This document shows positions 23,658 to 32,338 of a DNA stretch of 64,000 nucleotides, piece by piece (within the stretch, counting starts at the first letter, position 1; every line of letters begins with the position of its first letter). The position numbers were made by a program, and so were the translations under genes. The stretch comes from Pseudoxanthomonas koreensis_A (GTDB taxonomy: Bacteria; Pseudomonadota; Gammaproteobacteria; Xanthomonadales; Xanthomonadaceae), in contig NZ_CP169056.1 in NCBI RefSeq assembly GCF_041890415.1, forward strand, positions 1,488,001 through 1,552,000. Reading direction: 5' to 3'. The notes beneath the pieces were generated by a model. That model was not told the origin of the DNA. It worked only from the letters and a program-made list of their open reading frames with translations, and ran no database searches.

Positions 23658-25124
23658 TCAGCCCATCCGGTAGTTCGGCGGTTCCTTGGTGATCTGCACG
23701 TCGTGGACGTGGCTCTCGCGTTGGCCTGCGCCGGTGATCACCACGAACTTCGGCTTGCTGCGCATCTGCTCGATGTCCGCACAGCCCACGTAGCCCATGG
23801 TCGCGCGCAGGCCGCCGATCAGCTGGTGGACCACGCCGGCCAGCGGGCCACGCACCGGAACCCTGCCCTCGATGCCTTCCGGCACCAGCTTGTCGGCGTC
23901 GGAGGCGTCCTGGAAATAGCGGTCCTTGGAGCCCTTCTCCATCGCACCCAGGCTGCCCATGCCGCGGTAGCTCTTGTAGGTGCGGCCCTGGAACAGCTCC
24001 ACCTCGCCGGGCGATTCGTCGGTGCCGGCGAACAACCCGCCGATCATCACCGTGGAGGCACCGGCGGCGATGGCCTTGCCGATGTCGCCGGAATAGCGCA
24101 CGCCGCCATCGGCAATCAGCGGGATACGCTCCTGCAGTGCCTCGGCCACCATGTCGATCGCCGTGATCTGGGGCACGCCCACGCCTGCGACCACGCGGGT
24201 GGTGCAGATCGAGCCCGGGCCCACGCCGACCTTCACCGCGTCGGCACCGACGTCGTACAGGGCCAGCGCGGCGTCGCCGGTGACGATGTTGCCGCCCACC
24301 ACCTGCACATGCGGGAAATTCTTCTTGACCCAGGCCACGCGGTCCACCACCGCCTGCGAATGGCCGTGCGCGGTGTCGACCACCACCACGTCCACGCCGG
24401 CGGCCACCAGCGCCTCGACGCGCTGCTCGGTGTCGCCGGCCACGCCCACTGCGGCGCCGACCAGCAACTGCGATGCATTGTCCTTGGCGGCGTTGGGGTT
24501 GTCGGTCTTCTTCTGGATGTCCTTGACCGTGATCAGGCCACGCAGCGCGTAGTCGCCGTTGACCACCAGCACCTTCTCGATCCGGTGCTTGTGCAGCAGG
24601 CGCAGCACCTCCTCGTCGCTGGCGCCCTCGCCCACCGTCACCAGCCGGTCCTTCTTGGTCATGATGTGCCGGACCGGATCGTCCAACTCGGTCTCGAAGC
24701 GCATGTCGCGGCGGGTGACGATGCCGCTGAGCTGGCCAGCCTCGTCCACCACCGGCACGCCGGAGATGTTGCGCGCACGGGTCAGCGCCAGCACCTCGCG
24801 GATCGTGGTGTCCGGGCGCACGGTGATCGGGTCGCGGATGACGCCGGACTCGAACTTCTTGACCTTGGCCACCTCGGCCGCCTGCTGCTCGGCGCTCATG
24901 TTCTTGTGCATGATGCCGATGCCGCCCAGCTGCGCCAACGCCACGGCGAGGCGGGCCTCGGTGACGGTGTCCATCGCCGCCGAGACGATCGGCAGGTTGA
25001 TGCGCAGGTCGCGGGTGAACCGGGTCGCCAGGGACACGTCCCGCGGCAGCACGGTGGAATGGGCGGGGACGAGCGAGACGTCGTCGTAGGTGAGTGCTTC
25101 GGCCTGGATGCGCAGCATCGGCAT
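23658..25124 (-). CDS. guaB: IMP dehydrogenase
   Basis: The 488-residue protein has the IMPDH barrel split by two CBS domains (about residues 95-205). The catalytic loop is G-P-G-S-I-C-T-T-R-V-V-A-G-V-G-V-P-Q, with Cys as nucleophile, and the barrel motif D-T-A-H-G-H-S is present. The C-terminal R-G-M-G-S-L-G-A-M flap is intact. It oxidises IMP to XMP, the first committed step to GMP, feeding the downstream GuaA. A second ATG two codons in is an alternative start. Confidence 0.97.
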   Translation of the reverse strand: MPMLRIQAEALTYDDVSLVPAHSTVLPRDVSLATRFTRDLRINLPIVSAAMDTVTEARLAVALAQLGGIGIMHKNMSAEQQAAEVAKVKKFESGVIRDPITVRPDTTIREVLALTRARNISGVPVVDEAGQLSGIVTRRDMRFETELDDPVRHIMTKKDRLVTVGEGASDEEVLRLLHKHRIEKVLVVNGDYALRGLITVKDIQKKTDNPNAAKDNASQLLVGAAVGVAGDTEQRVEALVAAGVDVVVVDTAHGHSQAVVDRVAWVKKNFPHVQVVGGNIVTGDAALALYDVGADAVKVGVGPGSICTTRVVAGVGVPQITAIDMVAEALQERIPLIADGGVRYSGDIGKAIAAGASTVMIGGLFAGTDESPGEVELFQGRTYKSYRGMGSLGAMEKGSKDRYFQDASDADKLVPEGIEGRVPVRGPLAGVVHQLIGGLRATMGYVGCADIEQMRSKPKFVVITGAGQRESHVHDVQITKEPPNYRMG

Positions 25125-25189
25125 ACCCGGAGGTGGGGAAGCGCGCCATTATACCCGGGTTCGGGGCGCTCACGCCTGCCCGGTGCCGC

Positions 25190-26053
25190 TCAGCCGGCCT
25201 CCAGGGCCTCGGCCGCCTCCAGCGTGTTCTGCATCAGGGTGGCCACGGTCATCGGGCCGACCCCACCGGGCACCGGGGTGATCCAGCTGGCGCGTTGCGC
25301 AGCGGCTTCGTAGCCCACATCGCCCACCAGCCGCCCGTCCTCGGTGCGGTTGATGCCCACATCCACCACCACCGCGCCCGGCTTGACCCACTCGCCCGGC
25401 ACGATGCCCGGCCGCCCCACCGCCACCACCAGGATGTCGGCGTCGCGCACGCGCGCTTCGAGCACCTCGGCCGGGGTGAACTTGTGGCAGCAGGTCACGG
25501 TGCAGCCGGCGATCAGCAGTTCCAGCGCCATCGGCCGGCCGACATGGTTGCTCACCCCGACGATGGTGGCGTTGCGCCCGCGCACCGGGCGGTCGGTGTG
25601 CGCCAGCAGGGTGGTCACCCCGCGCGGCGTGCACGGACGCAGGCCGAACTGGCGCAGCACCAGGCGCCCCACGTTCTCCGGGTGGAAGCCGTCCACGTCC
25701 TTGCGCGGGTCGATCCGCTGGATCAGCCCGGACGCATCGGGGATGCCCGGCAACGGCAACTGCACCAGGATGCCGTGGATCCTGGGGTCGGCGTTGAGCC
25801 GGTCGATCAGGTCGAGGATGTCGGCTTCGGCGGTTCCCGCCGGCAGGTCGTAATCGAAGGCTTCGATGCCGACCTTCTCCGCAGCCAGGCGCTTGTTGCG
25901 CACGTACACCGCCGAGGCCGGATCCTCGCCCACCAGCACCACGGCCAGCCCCGGACGCGGGCGCCCGGCGGCGACCCGGGCATCGACCCGGGCCTTGAGT
26001 TGATCGAGCAGGGCGTCTGCGACGCGGCGGCCATCGAGGATGCGGGCGGTCAT
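25190..26053 (-). CDS. folD: Bifunctional methylenetetrahydrofolate dehydrogenase/cyclohydrolase
   Basis: The 287-residue product has the FolD folate site (A-S-A-V-Y-V-R-N-K with the catalytic lysine). It also has the signature I-L-V-Q-L-P-L-P and D-V-D-G-F-H-P-E-N-V-G, and the C-terminal P-V-P-G-G-V-G-P-M-T-V-A. It interconverts methylene-, methenyl- and formyl-THF in the cytoplasm. The ATG at 26053 gives the expected length. The gene lies 65 bases upstream of guaB on the same strand, linking one-carbon and purine synthesis. Confidence 0.96.
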   Translation of the reverse strand: MTARILDGRRVADALLDQLKARVDARVAAGRPRPGLAVVLVGEDPASAVYVRNKRLAAEKVGIEAFDYDLPAGTAEADILDLIDRLNADPRIHGILVQLPLPGIPDASGLIQRIDPRKDVDGFHPENVGRLVLRQFGLRPCTPRGVTTLLAHTDRPVRGRNATIVGVSNHVGRPMALELLIAGCTVTCCHKFTPAEVLEARVRDADILVVAVGRPGIVPGEWVKPGAVVVDVGINRTEDGRLVGDVGYEAAAQRASWITPVPGGVGPMTVATLMQNTLEAAEALEAG

Positions 26054-26201
26054 CGGAATGCTTGGGTAGCGGGCACGGGACCGATGCATTGTCCCCGATT
26101 CGGCGGTGCCGAGATAGCACGAAGGACTCGTGCATGTGGCCGACGGCGTTGGCGCCGCATGCCGGCGCACGCACCGTGCAGCGACGCGCGCGCCGGCCCG
26201 C

Positions 26202-27338
26202 TCAGCCGGCCGCGCAGAAGCGCACGTAATCGATGTAGCCGGGGAACGGGCGGCCGGGTGCGCACAGCGGGCAATCCGGGTCCGGTGCAAGCCCGGTCTC
26301 GCGGAAGTGCATGGCCAGGGCGTCGAACCGCAACAGGCGCCCGGCCAGCGGCTGGCCGATGTCCAGCAGCAGCTTGACCACCTCGTTGGCCTGCAGCAGG
26401 CCGACGATGCCCGGCAACAGGCCCAGGACTCCCGCATCGGAACAGTTGGGGGCGAACTGCGGCGGCGGCGGCTCCGGGAACAGGCAGCGGTAGCAGGGGC
26501 AGATTCCGCGCTGGCGGCCGGCGTCGAACACGCTGACCTGGCCCTCGAAGCGTTGCACCGCGCCGTAGACCAGCGGCTTGGCCAGCTTCACGCAGGCGTC
26601 GTTGAGCAGGTAGCGCAACGGGAAGTTGTCCGAGCCGTCCATGACCACGTCCATGCCGTCCAGCAACGCATCGACGTTGGCCGAGGTGACCCGCTCGGCC
26701 ACCGTGTCCACCTGCACCCGTGGATTGAGCGCGGCCAGGCGCTCGCGCGCGGAATCGACCTTGGGCGCGCCGATCGACGCTTCGGTGTGCAGGATCTGGC
26801 GCTGCAGGTTGCTGCGCTCGACCACGTCGTCGTCCACCAGGCGCAGGTGGCCCACGCCGGCGGCCGCCAGGTAGAAGGCGGCCGGCGAACCCAGCCCGCC
26901 CGCGCCCACCAGCAGCACCCGGGAGCGCTCGAGCCTGCGCTGACCCTCCATCCCGACCTGCGGCAGGCGCAGGTGGCGCGAGTAGCGTTCGAGGAAGTCG
27001 GCCTGGTCGGCCTCCAGCGCCGGACGCACCAGCGGCAGGCCATCCCCGGCCCAGCGCGAGGTGCCGCCGCTCACTGACAGCACCCGCCCATACCCGGCTG
27101 CGCGCAAGGCCTGCGCCGCCAGCAGCGAGCGTTGGCCCAACTGGCAGATCAGCAGGATCTCGGCATCGGCGCCAGGCAGGTGGCGGGCCGGTTCGGCCTC
27201 CAGCGCGGCGCGCTCGATGGCCAGCGCACCCTCGGCCTGGCCGGACACGCGCTCGTGCGCCTGGCGGATGTCGATCAGCAGCGCGCCCCGACGCTGGCGC
27301 TCGCGCGCCTGGGCCGGCGTGATCTCGAACGTGTCCAT
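26202..27338 (-). CDS. moeB: MoeB-type adenylyltransferase with N-terminal rhodanese domain
   Basis: The 378-residue protein starts with a rhodanese domain (residues 1-105; active loop I-C-Q-L-G-Q-R-S). The ThiF/MoeB E1-like domain follows, with nucleotide motif L-L-V-G-A-G-G-L-G-S-P, R-S-N-L-Q-R-Q-I-L and D-G-S-D-N-F-P. The zinc cysteines lie in C-P-C-Y-R-C and C-P-L-C. It activates the C terminus of MoaD-like carriers for molybdopterin or thio-transfer. In MOCS3/MoeZ the rhodanese domain is C-terminal; here it is N-terminal. No other molybdopterin genes are adjacent. Confidence 0.88.
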   Translation of the reverse strand: MDTFEITPAQARERQRRGALLIDIRQAHERVSGQAEGALAIERAALEAEPARHLPGADAEILLICQLGQRSLLAAQALRAAGYGRVLSVSGGTSRWAGDGLPLVRPALEADQADFLERYSRHLRLPQVGMEGQRRLERSRVLLVGAGGLGSPAAFYLAAAGVGHLRLVDDDVVERSNLQRQILHTEASIGAPKVDSARERLAALNPRVQVDTVAERVTSANVDALLDGMDVVMDGSDNFPLRYLLNDACVKLAKPLVYGAVQRFEGQVSVFDAGRQRGICPCYRCLFPEPPPPQFAPNCSDAGVLGLLPGIVGLLQANEVVKLLLDIGQPLAGRLLRFDALAMHFRETGLAPDPDCPLCAPGRPFPGYIDYVRFCAAG

Positions 27339-27363
27339 GCCGGGATTATCGCCCGCCCGGCGA

Positions 27364-28764
27364 TCACTTGCCGCGCTTGACGTGGCGGATCAGCCGCCGC
27401 TTGCGCGCGACCTGGCGCTCGCTCAGCTCGTTCTTCTTGCCTTCGTAGGGGTTGGCACCCTCGCGGAACAGCATCCGCACCGGCGTGCCGACCAGCTTGA
27501 AACGCTTGCGGAAGAAATTCTCCAGGTAGCGCCGGTAGGAGTCCGGGAGCGCCTTGAGCCGGGTGCCGTGGATGACGAAGGTCGGCGGGTTCTCGCCACC
27601 CGGGTGCACATACCGCAGCTTGGCGGCGTGGCCGCGCACCGACGGCGGCGGGTTGGCCTCCACCGCCATCTCCAGCGCCTTGTTGACCTCGCTGGTCCCG
27701 AAGCTGCGGACGGCCGAGGCGTGGGCGCGATGCACGGCCCGGAACAGTTCACGCAGGCCCGAGCCGTGCTTGGCCGAGATCCGCACCGCCTCGGCCCAGG
27801 GCACGAAGCCCAGCTTGCGGTCGAGCAGCGCCTCGGCCTGCTGGCGCTGGTAGTCGCTGAGCCCGTCCCACTTGTTCACCGCCACCACCAGCGCGCGGCC
27901 GGCGTCGAGCACCGCACCCAGCACGGTGGCGTCCTGGTCGGTCACGCCCTCGGTGGCATCGAGCATCAGCACGGCGACCTGGCAGCGCTCGATCGCCTGC
28001 ATGGTCTTGACCACGCTGAACTTCTCCACCGCCTCCTCGACCTTGCCGCGGCGGCGGATGCCAGCGGTGTCGACCAGCCGGTACAGGCGGCCGTCGCGTT
28101 CCAGGTCTGCGGCGATCGAATCGCGGGTGGTGCCCGGCACCTCCGAGGCGATCATCCGCTCCTCGCCAAGCAGGCGGTTGACCAGGGTCGACTTGCCCAC
28201 GTTGGGGCGGCCGACGAAGGCCACGCGCAGGCGCTCGGGATCGTTGTCCGGATCCTCGCCGCTGCCCTCCCCGGGCAGGCGCTGCAGGATCTCCTCGTGC
28301 AGGTCGTCCAGGCCCTGGCGGTGCGCCGCCGAGACCGTGAGCATCTCGCCGAAGCCGTAGCGGGCGAACTCCGCGCGCACCGCGTCCTCGTTGGTGCCAT
28401 CGATCTTGTTGATCACCAGCACGGTGGGCCGTGCCAGCTTGCGCAGCCAGGCGAGGATCTCGTCGTCCAGCGAGGAGCTGCCGTCGCGGGCGTCGACCAC
28501 GAACAGCACCAGGTCGGCCTCGTCCGCCGCCGCCCGCGCCTGGCGCGCGGTGGCACCGGCCAGGCCTTCCTCCTCGCCAGCAATGCCGCCGGTATCCACC
28601 AGCAGGAACGGGCGGTCCGGATCCAGCCGGCACACGCCGTAGTGGCGGTCGCGGGTGACCCCGGGCTGGTCATGGACCAGCGCGTCGCGGCTGCGGGTGA
28701 ACAGGTTGAACAGCGTGGACTTGCCGACGTTGGGTCGGCCCACCAGTGCGACCAGCGGCAGCAT
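27364..28764 (-). CDS. der: Ribosome-assembly GTPase Der (EngA)
   Basis: The 466-residue protein has two tandem G domains. The first P-loop is G-R-P-N-V-G-K-S-T-L near residue 9 and the second is at about residue 185. DTGG/DTAG and N-K-x-D motifs are present in each, and a C-terminal KH-like domain ends in a lysine/arginine-rich tail. It acts in 50S subunit maturation. It is the last gene of the ndk-rlmN-pilF-rodZ-yfgM-bamB-der run, 24 bases after bamB. Confidence 0.97.
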   Translation of the reverse strand: MLPLVALVGRPNVGKSTLFNLFTRSRDALVHDQPGVTRDRHYGVCRLDPDRPFLLVDTGGIAGEEEGLAGATARQARAAADEADLVLFVVDARDGSSSLDDEILAWLRKLARPTVLVINKIDGTNEDAVRAEFARYGFGEMLTVSAAHRQGLDDLHEEILQRLPGEGSGEDPDNDPERLRVAFVGRPNVGKSTLVNRLLGEERMIASEVPGTTRDSIAADLERDGRLYRLVDTAGIRRRGKVEEAVEKFSVVKTMQAIERCQVAVLMLDATEGVTDQDATVLGAVLDAGRALVVAVNKWDGLSDYQRQQAEALLDRKLGFVPWAEAVRISAKHGSGLRELFRAVHRAHASAVRSFGTSEVNKALEMAVEANPPPSVRGHAAKLRYVHPGGENPPTFVIHGTRLKALPDSYRRYLENFFRKRFKLVGTPVRMLFREGANPYEGKKNELSERQVARKRRLIRHVKRGK

Positions 28765-28788
28765 TGCGTTCCCCTGCCTGTGCGCCGG

Positions 28789-29970
28789 TCAGTCCAGGCG
28801 GAAGGCGGTGAGCTCGCCTTGCACCGTCTGCACCAGCAGGATGCCATCGGCCACTACCGGCTGCGCCTTGATCGGCTTGCGTCCGGCGCGCGTGCGCGCG
28901 GCGAACTGGCCATTGTCCAGGCGCATCCAGTGCAGGTAGCCGTCGAAGTCGCCGACCACGGCGTAATCGCCGTGCACCGCAGGGCCGGTCAGCGAGCGCC
29001 GGGCCAGCGCCGGCTGCGACCAGGTTGCGGTGCCGTTGGTCTTGTCCACGGCATACACGCTGCCAGCGGCGGTCGATACCAGCAGGCTGGAGGAGGTCAC
29101 GCCGATGCCGCCGGCGCCGCCATGGTCGCTTTGCCACAGCGCGCGCCCGGTCGGCCCGTCGATCGCCACGGTGCGGCTCTTGAAGCTGCTGGCATACAGG
29201 GTGGTGCCTTCCAGCACCGGCGCGCCGTCGACGTCGGCCATGCGCTCCAGCTCGCTGCGGCCTTCCGGCTGGCCAATGGCGACCTCCCAGATCTGGCGGC
29301 CGTCCTGCATGGTCAGCGCGACCAGGGTGCCGTCATCGTTGCCGGAGAACAGCAGGCCCGGGCCGACGGTCAGCGGCGCGTTGCCGCGCACGGTCAGGGT
29401 CGGCAGTTCGAACTCGAAGAACCAGCGACGCTCGCCGGTGGCCGCGTCGAAGGCGGTGATGCGGCCATCGTTGCTGCGCACGAAGACCTGGCCCTGGGCC
29501 ACGGCCGGCGCGGTGATCACCTCGCTGCTGACCTGCGCGCGCCAGCGCTCGGTCCCGTTGGCCGCATCCAGCGCGATCACGTCGCCGCCCAGGCTGCCCA
29601 CCACCACCAGGCCGTCGCCCGTGCCCGGGCCGCCGGACAGGCGCAGGCGCTCGTCCTTGGCGGTCTTGTGGCTCCACACTTCCTTGCCGGTCTGCAGGTC
29701 CAGTGCGAGGACAACGCCTTCGGAGGCGGCCGCATACACACGACCGTCAGCCACTGCCGGACCCTGGCGCGCGCCCATCCGGCGCTCGCCATCGCCCAGG
29801 CCGACCGACCACAGCTTCACCGGGCGCAGGGTTGCCTCGAAGTCGACCAGTTCGGCCGGCTCGGCCGCCTTCTTGGCCGCCGCATCCTTGCCCCCAAACC
29901 AGCCCTTGATCGTGCTGCAACCGGCCAGGGCCAACACCAGGACGGCCAGGATCGCCGCGCGCTTCATCAT
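28789..29970 (-). CDS. bamB: Outer-membrane assembly lipoprotein BamB
   Basis: The product begins MMKRAAILAVLVLALAGC, a classic lipoprotein signal with lipobox L-A-G-C. It continues as an eight-bladed beta-propeller with repeated W-x-x-x-[IV]-G, A-x-x-G-x-[VI]-x-A-[LF]-D PQQ-like blades. BamB is a BAM-complex component that helps insert outer-membrane beta-barrels. The ATG at 29970 has a GGGA site upstream. An ATG at 29985, overlapping the yfgM end region, is an alternative. About 393 residues is normal. Confidence 0.93.
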   Translation of the reverse strand: MMKRAAILAVLVLALAGCSTIKGWFGGKDAAAKKAAEPAELVDFEATLRPVKLWSVGLGDGERRMGARQGPAVADGRVYAAASEGVVLALDLQTGKEVWSHKTAKDERLRLSGGPGTGDGLVVVGSLGGDVIALDAANGTERWRAQVSSEVITAPAVAQGQVFVRSNDGRITAFDAATGERRWFFEFELPTLTVRGNAPLTVGPGLLFSGNDDGTLVALTMQDGRQIWEVAIGQPEGRSELERMADVDGAPVLEGTTLYASSFKSRTVAIDGPTGRALWQSDHGGAGGIGVTSSSLLVSTAAGSVYAVDKTNGTATWSQPALARRSLTGPAVHGDYAVVGDFDGYLHWMRLDNGQFAARTRAGRKPIKAQPVVADGILLVQTVQGELTAFRLD

Positions 29971-29987
29971 CGTGGTACGTCCCATCG

Positions 29988-30611
29988 TCAGGTCGGCTCC
30001 GCCGGGTCGGACACGCGGCCACCGGCATCCTGCAGCTTCAGTTCCAGCCGCCGCCGCGAAGGCGCGGCCACGTCCAGCGCGGTCAGCGCCTTGTTGTATT
30101 CCTCGCGCGCCTGCTCGCGCTGGCCGGTCGCCAGCAGCGCGTCGCCGCGCAGTTCGAGCCCGGCGCTGTCGGTCTGGCCATCCAGCAGCTTCAATGCCTC
30201 ATCGGCCTTGTCGGTGGCAATGAGCAACTGCGCCAGGCGCTGGGTGACCACCGGCTGCAAGGTCGGGTCGGCCTCGACACCGCGCAGGGTGGCGATCGCC
30301 TCGTCGGCCTTGCCGGCTTCGACCTGGATCTTGGCCACGCGCAGCGCGGCCAAGGTTGCGTAGGCACCCTGCTGGCCAGCCAGCACGGCACCGGCGTCCG
30401 CAGTGCCGGCCTCGGCCTGGCGGATGGCCTGTTCGTAGGTGGCGTGCATCTGGTGGCTCTGGGTGAGCCTGTGCTCGCCCCACCAGCGCCAGCCATAGAT
30501 CACGGCCAGGCCCAGCAGTACGCCGCCCACCAGGGTAAGCGCGTTGCTGCGCAGCCAGTTGCGGACGCGTTCGCCCTGTTCGTGCTCGTCCAGAAGGTCG
30601 TCGATTGCCAT
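29988..30611 (-). CDS. yfgM: YfgM-type ancillary SecYEG-associated TPR protein
   Basis: The 207-residue protein starts M-A-I-D-D-L-L-D-E-H-E-Q-G-E-R, as in YfgM. It has one membrane helix at about residues 25-43 (A-L-T-L-V-G-G-V-L-L-G-L-A-V-I-Y-G). The rest is a periplasmic TPR-like helical domain with degenerate repeats. YfgM binds SecYEG and PpiD and helps hand over secreted proteins. It precedes bamB closely, as in E. coli. Confidence 0.9.
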   Translation of the reverse strand: MAIDDLLDEHEQGERVRNWLRSNALTLVGGVLLGLAVIYGWRWWGEHRLTQSHQMHATYEQAIRQAEAGTADAGAVLAGQQGAYATLAALRVAKIQVEAGKADEAIATLRGVEADPTLQPVVTQRLAQLLIATDKADEALKLLDGQTDSAGLELRGDALLATGQREQAREEYNKALTALDVAAPSRRRLELKLQDAGGRVSDPAEPT

Positions 30612-30680
30612 GCAAGATCCTGCCCGCGCCGTCGCCGGCGGAGGTCGTATGTAGCGATGGAGTGCCGGGGCGTGGACCGG

Positions 30681-31526
30681 CTATTGGGCCGGCGCCACTG
30701 ATCCGTCAGAGGATACCGCAAAGCGGGCCACGTTCGCCCGCTGGTACGGTGTCAGATCGACCTTACTGCCGTCTTGCTGAACGCGTACCGCCGATGCGTT
30801 GCCGAGCACGATGCCCGTCACCTCGCCAGCCTTGAAGCTGCGCTCCTGGCCGCTGCGCATCAGCCCCTGCTCCAGGACCCGGCCATTGTCGCCGGTCACC
30901 TGCATCCAGCTGTCACCCTCGAACACCAGCGACAGCGCCGGCGACGCAGCCGTGCTCTGGCTGCGGCCCACCGGTGGCGCCAGCGAGGCCACGTAGGGCG
31001 AGCGATCGTTGACCCGCGCGGCCACGGGCGGCGCGGGAAGCCTGACCGCTTCGTGCTGCACCTGGTGCGGGGCACCGGCCGACGGCACTGCGTCCAGCGA
31101 GGCGGTGGCCGGCTGCTCGGCGAAATGGGTCCGGGTGGCGAACCACACCGGCACGGCGATGGCTGCGGTGATCACCACGTAGACCGCGCGACGGGCGATG
31201 CTCTCCATCGCGCGCCGCCACGGCGCCACGTGCGAATGGCTGACCAGTTCCACCGGTGCCACCGGCGCGACCTCGGCCTCCAGCAGCGGCCCCAGGTCCA
31301 CCTGCAGCAACTTGGCATAACTGCGCAGCTGGCCGCGCACGAAGACCGGGGCGCCGGTGGCCTGGCCCTTGCCGTGTTTCTCCAGCGACTCCACCACCCG
31401 CACCGGCATGTGCAGGCGCGCGGCCACGTCCTGCAGGTCCAGTCCGGCGGCCAGCCGTGCTTCGCGCAGCCGCTCCCCACAACCCCGAGCGTCACCGCCG
31501 ACGTTCGCGTTGGATTCTTGGATCAC
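30681..31526 (-). CDS. rodZ: RodZ-like cytoskeletal helix-turn-helix membrane protein
   Basis: A GTG start at 31526 overlaps the TGA of pilF (GTGA) and gives 281 residues. Residues about 13-85 are the cytoplasmic helix-turn-helix (R-L-R-E-A-R-L-A-A-G-L-D-L-Q-D-V-A). A membrane helix (Y-V-V-I-T-A-A-I-A-V-P-V-W-F) follows, then a periplasmic Pro/Ala linker and the C-terminal DUF4115 beta domain (L-V-F-E-G-D-S-W-M-Q-V-T). RodZ links MreB to the cell-wall elongation machinery. The longer upstream frame is antisense to pilF coding sense and is not used. Confidence 0.88.
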   Translation of the reverse strand: MIQESNANVGGDARGCGERLREARLAAGLDLQDVAARLHMPVRVVESLEKHGKGQATGAPVFVRGQLRSYAKLLQVDLGPLLEAEVAPVAPVELVSHSHVAPWRRAMESIARRAVYVVITAAIAVPVWFATRTHFAEQPATASLDAVPSAGAPHQVQHEAVRLPAPPVAARVNDRSPYVASLAPPVGRSQSTAASPALSLVFEGDSWMQVTGDNGRVLEQGLMRSGQERSFKAGEVTGIVLGNASAVRVQQDGSKVDLTPYQRANVARFAVSSDGSVAPAQ

Positions 31527-32338
31527 TGTGGATCTTCCCCGGAATTCGAAGTGACGGATTGCGGAAACTCCGCCCGCAACCGCTGTTGGTATCGGCTGGC
31601 GGCCACCCTGTCGCCGAGCCTGTCCTCGATCTTGACCGCGAGTTGTAACACGGATGGGTCGGCGGGTGCAGCCGCCAGCCGGCGCTGGTTGAATGCCCGC
31701 GCCTGCAGGTAGCGGCCGTGCTGGAACTCCAGGCGGGCCATGCTGGCCAGCGCATAGGCGTTGGTCGGCTCCAGGGCCAGCGCATGGCCCAGGTCGCGCT
31801 GGGCGCGTTCGACCTGGCCGCTGTCCAGGGCGCAGCCGCCGGCATTGGCCAGCGCTGCGGCCGGGGTGGCATAACCCGGCGCGAGCAGGGCCCGGTCGAA
31901 CCACACCAGCGCCTCGGCGGCATGGCCGTTGGCGCACAGCCAGGCACCGTAGTTGTTGAGGGCGTCACCGCGATCAGGCGCGATCTCCGCGGCGCGGCGG
32001 TAACGCTCGCCGGCGGCCTGCGCCTCGCCGCGCGCCGAGTGCACCGCGGCCAGCAGGGAAAGCGCGTCCACGGCCGAGGGGTCCAGCTTGAGCGCCTTCA
32101 GCGCCAGCTCCTGCGTCTGGTCCAGTTCGCCAAGGGCATAGCGCTGCGCCGCCCGGGCCTGGAGGTCGGAAACCTGCACCCGGCGTTTGACTTCGGCACT
32201 GTCTTCCAGGTGGTAGACCGGCGCGATGCGCTCGCTGCCCCGGAGCTTCGGAGGCTTGATCGTGGCCTGCTGCGCGATGCATGCCGTCAGCAGCAGCACG
32301 CAGCATGTCATCAGCAGCGGCAGCTCAAACCGCCGCAT
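31523..32338 (-). CDS. pilF: Type IV pilus biogenesis lipoprotein PilF/PilW
   Basis: The protein begins MRRFELPLLMTCCVLLLTAC, with a lipobox L-L-T-A-C. It continues as tandem TPR repeats (A-L-G-E-L-D-Q-T-Q-E-L-A, A-L-N-N-Y-G-A-W-L-C and others), about 271 residues in all. PilF is the outer-membrane pilotin for the PilQ secretin. The start overlaps the rlmN 3' end by 14 bases and its stop overlaps the rodZ start. This is the conserved rlmN-pilF-rodZ order. Confidence 0.92.
   Translation of the reverse strand: MRRFELPLLMTCCVLLLTACIAQQATIKPPKLRGSERIAPVYHLEDSAEVKRRVQVSDLQARAAQRYALGELDQTQELALKALKLDPSAVDALSLLAAVHSARGEAQAAGERYRRAAEIAPDRGDALNNYGAWLCANGHAAEALVWFDRALLAPGYATPAAALANAGGCALDSGQVERAQRDLGHALALEPTNAYALASMARLEFQHGRYLQARAFNQRRLAAAPADPSVLQLAVKIEDRLGDRVAASRYQQRLRAEFPQSVTSNSGEDPQ

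Noticed and set aside
21973..25173. A single open frame of over 1000 codons spanning guaA and the antisense-frame of guaB
   Set aside because: Only the guaA part matches a family. The upstream extension is Arg/Gly-rich out-of-frame translation of guaB, which is itself clearly coding.
27061..30363. A plus-strand open frame of about 1100 codons opposite moeB, der and bamB
   Set aside because: It is antisense to well-supported genes with motifs, and its translation is low-complexity (His/Arg/Ala/Gln) as expected from high-GC codon shadow.
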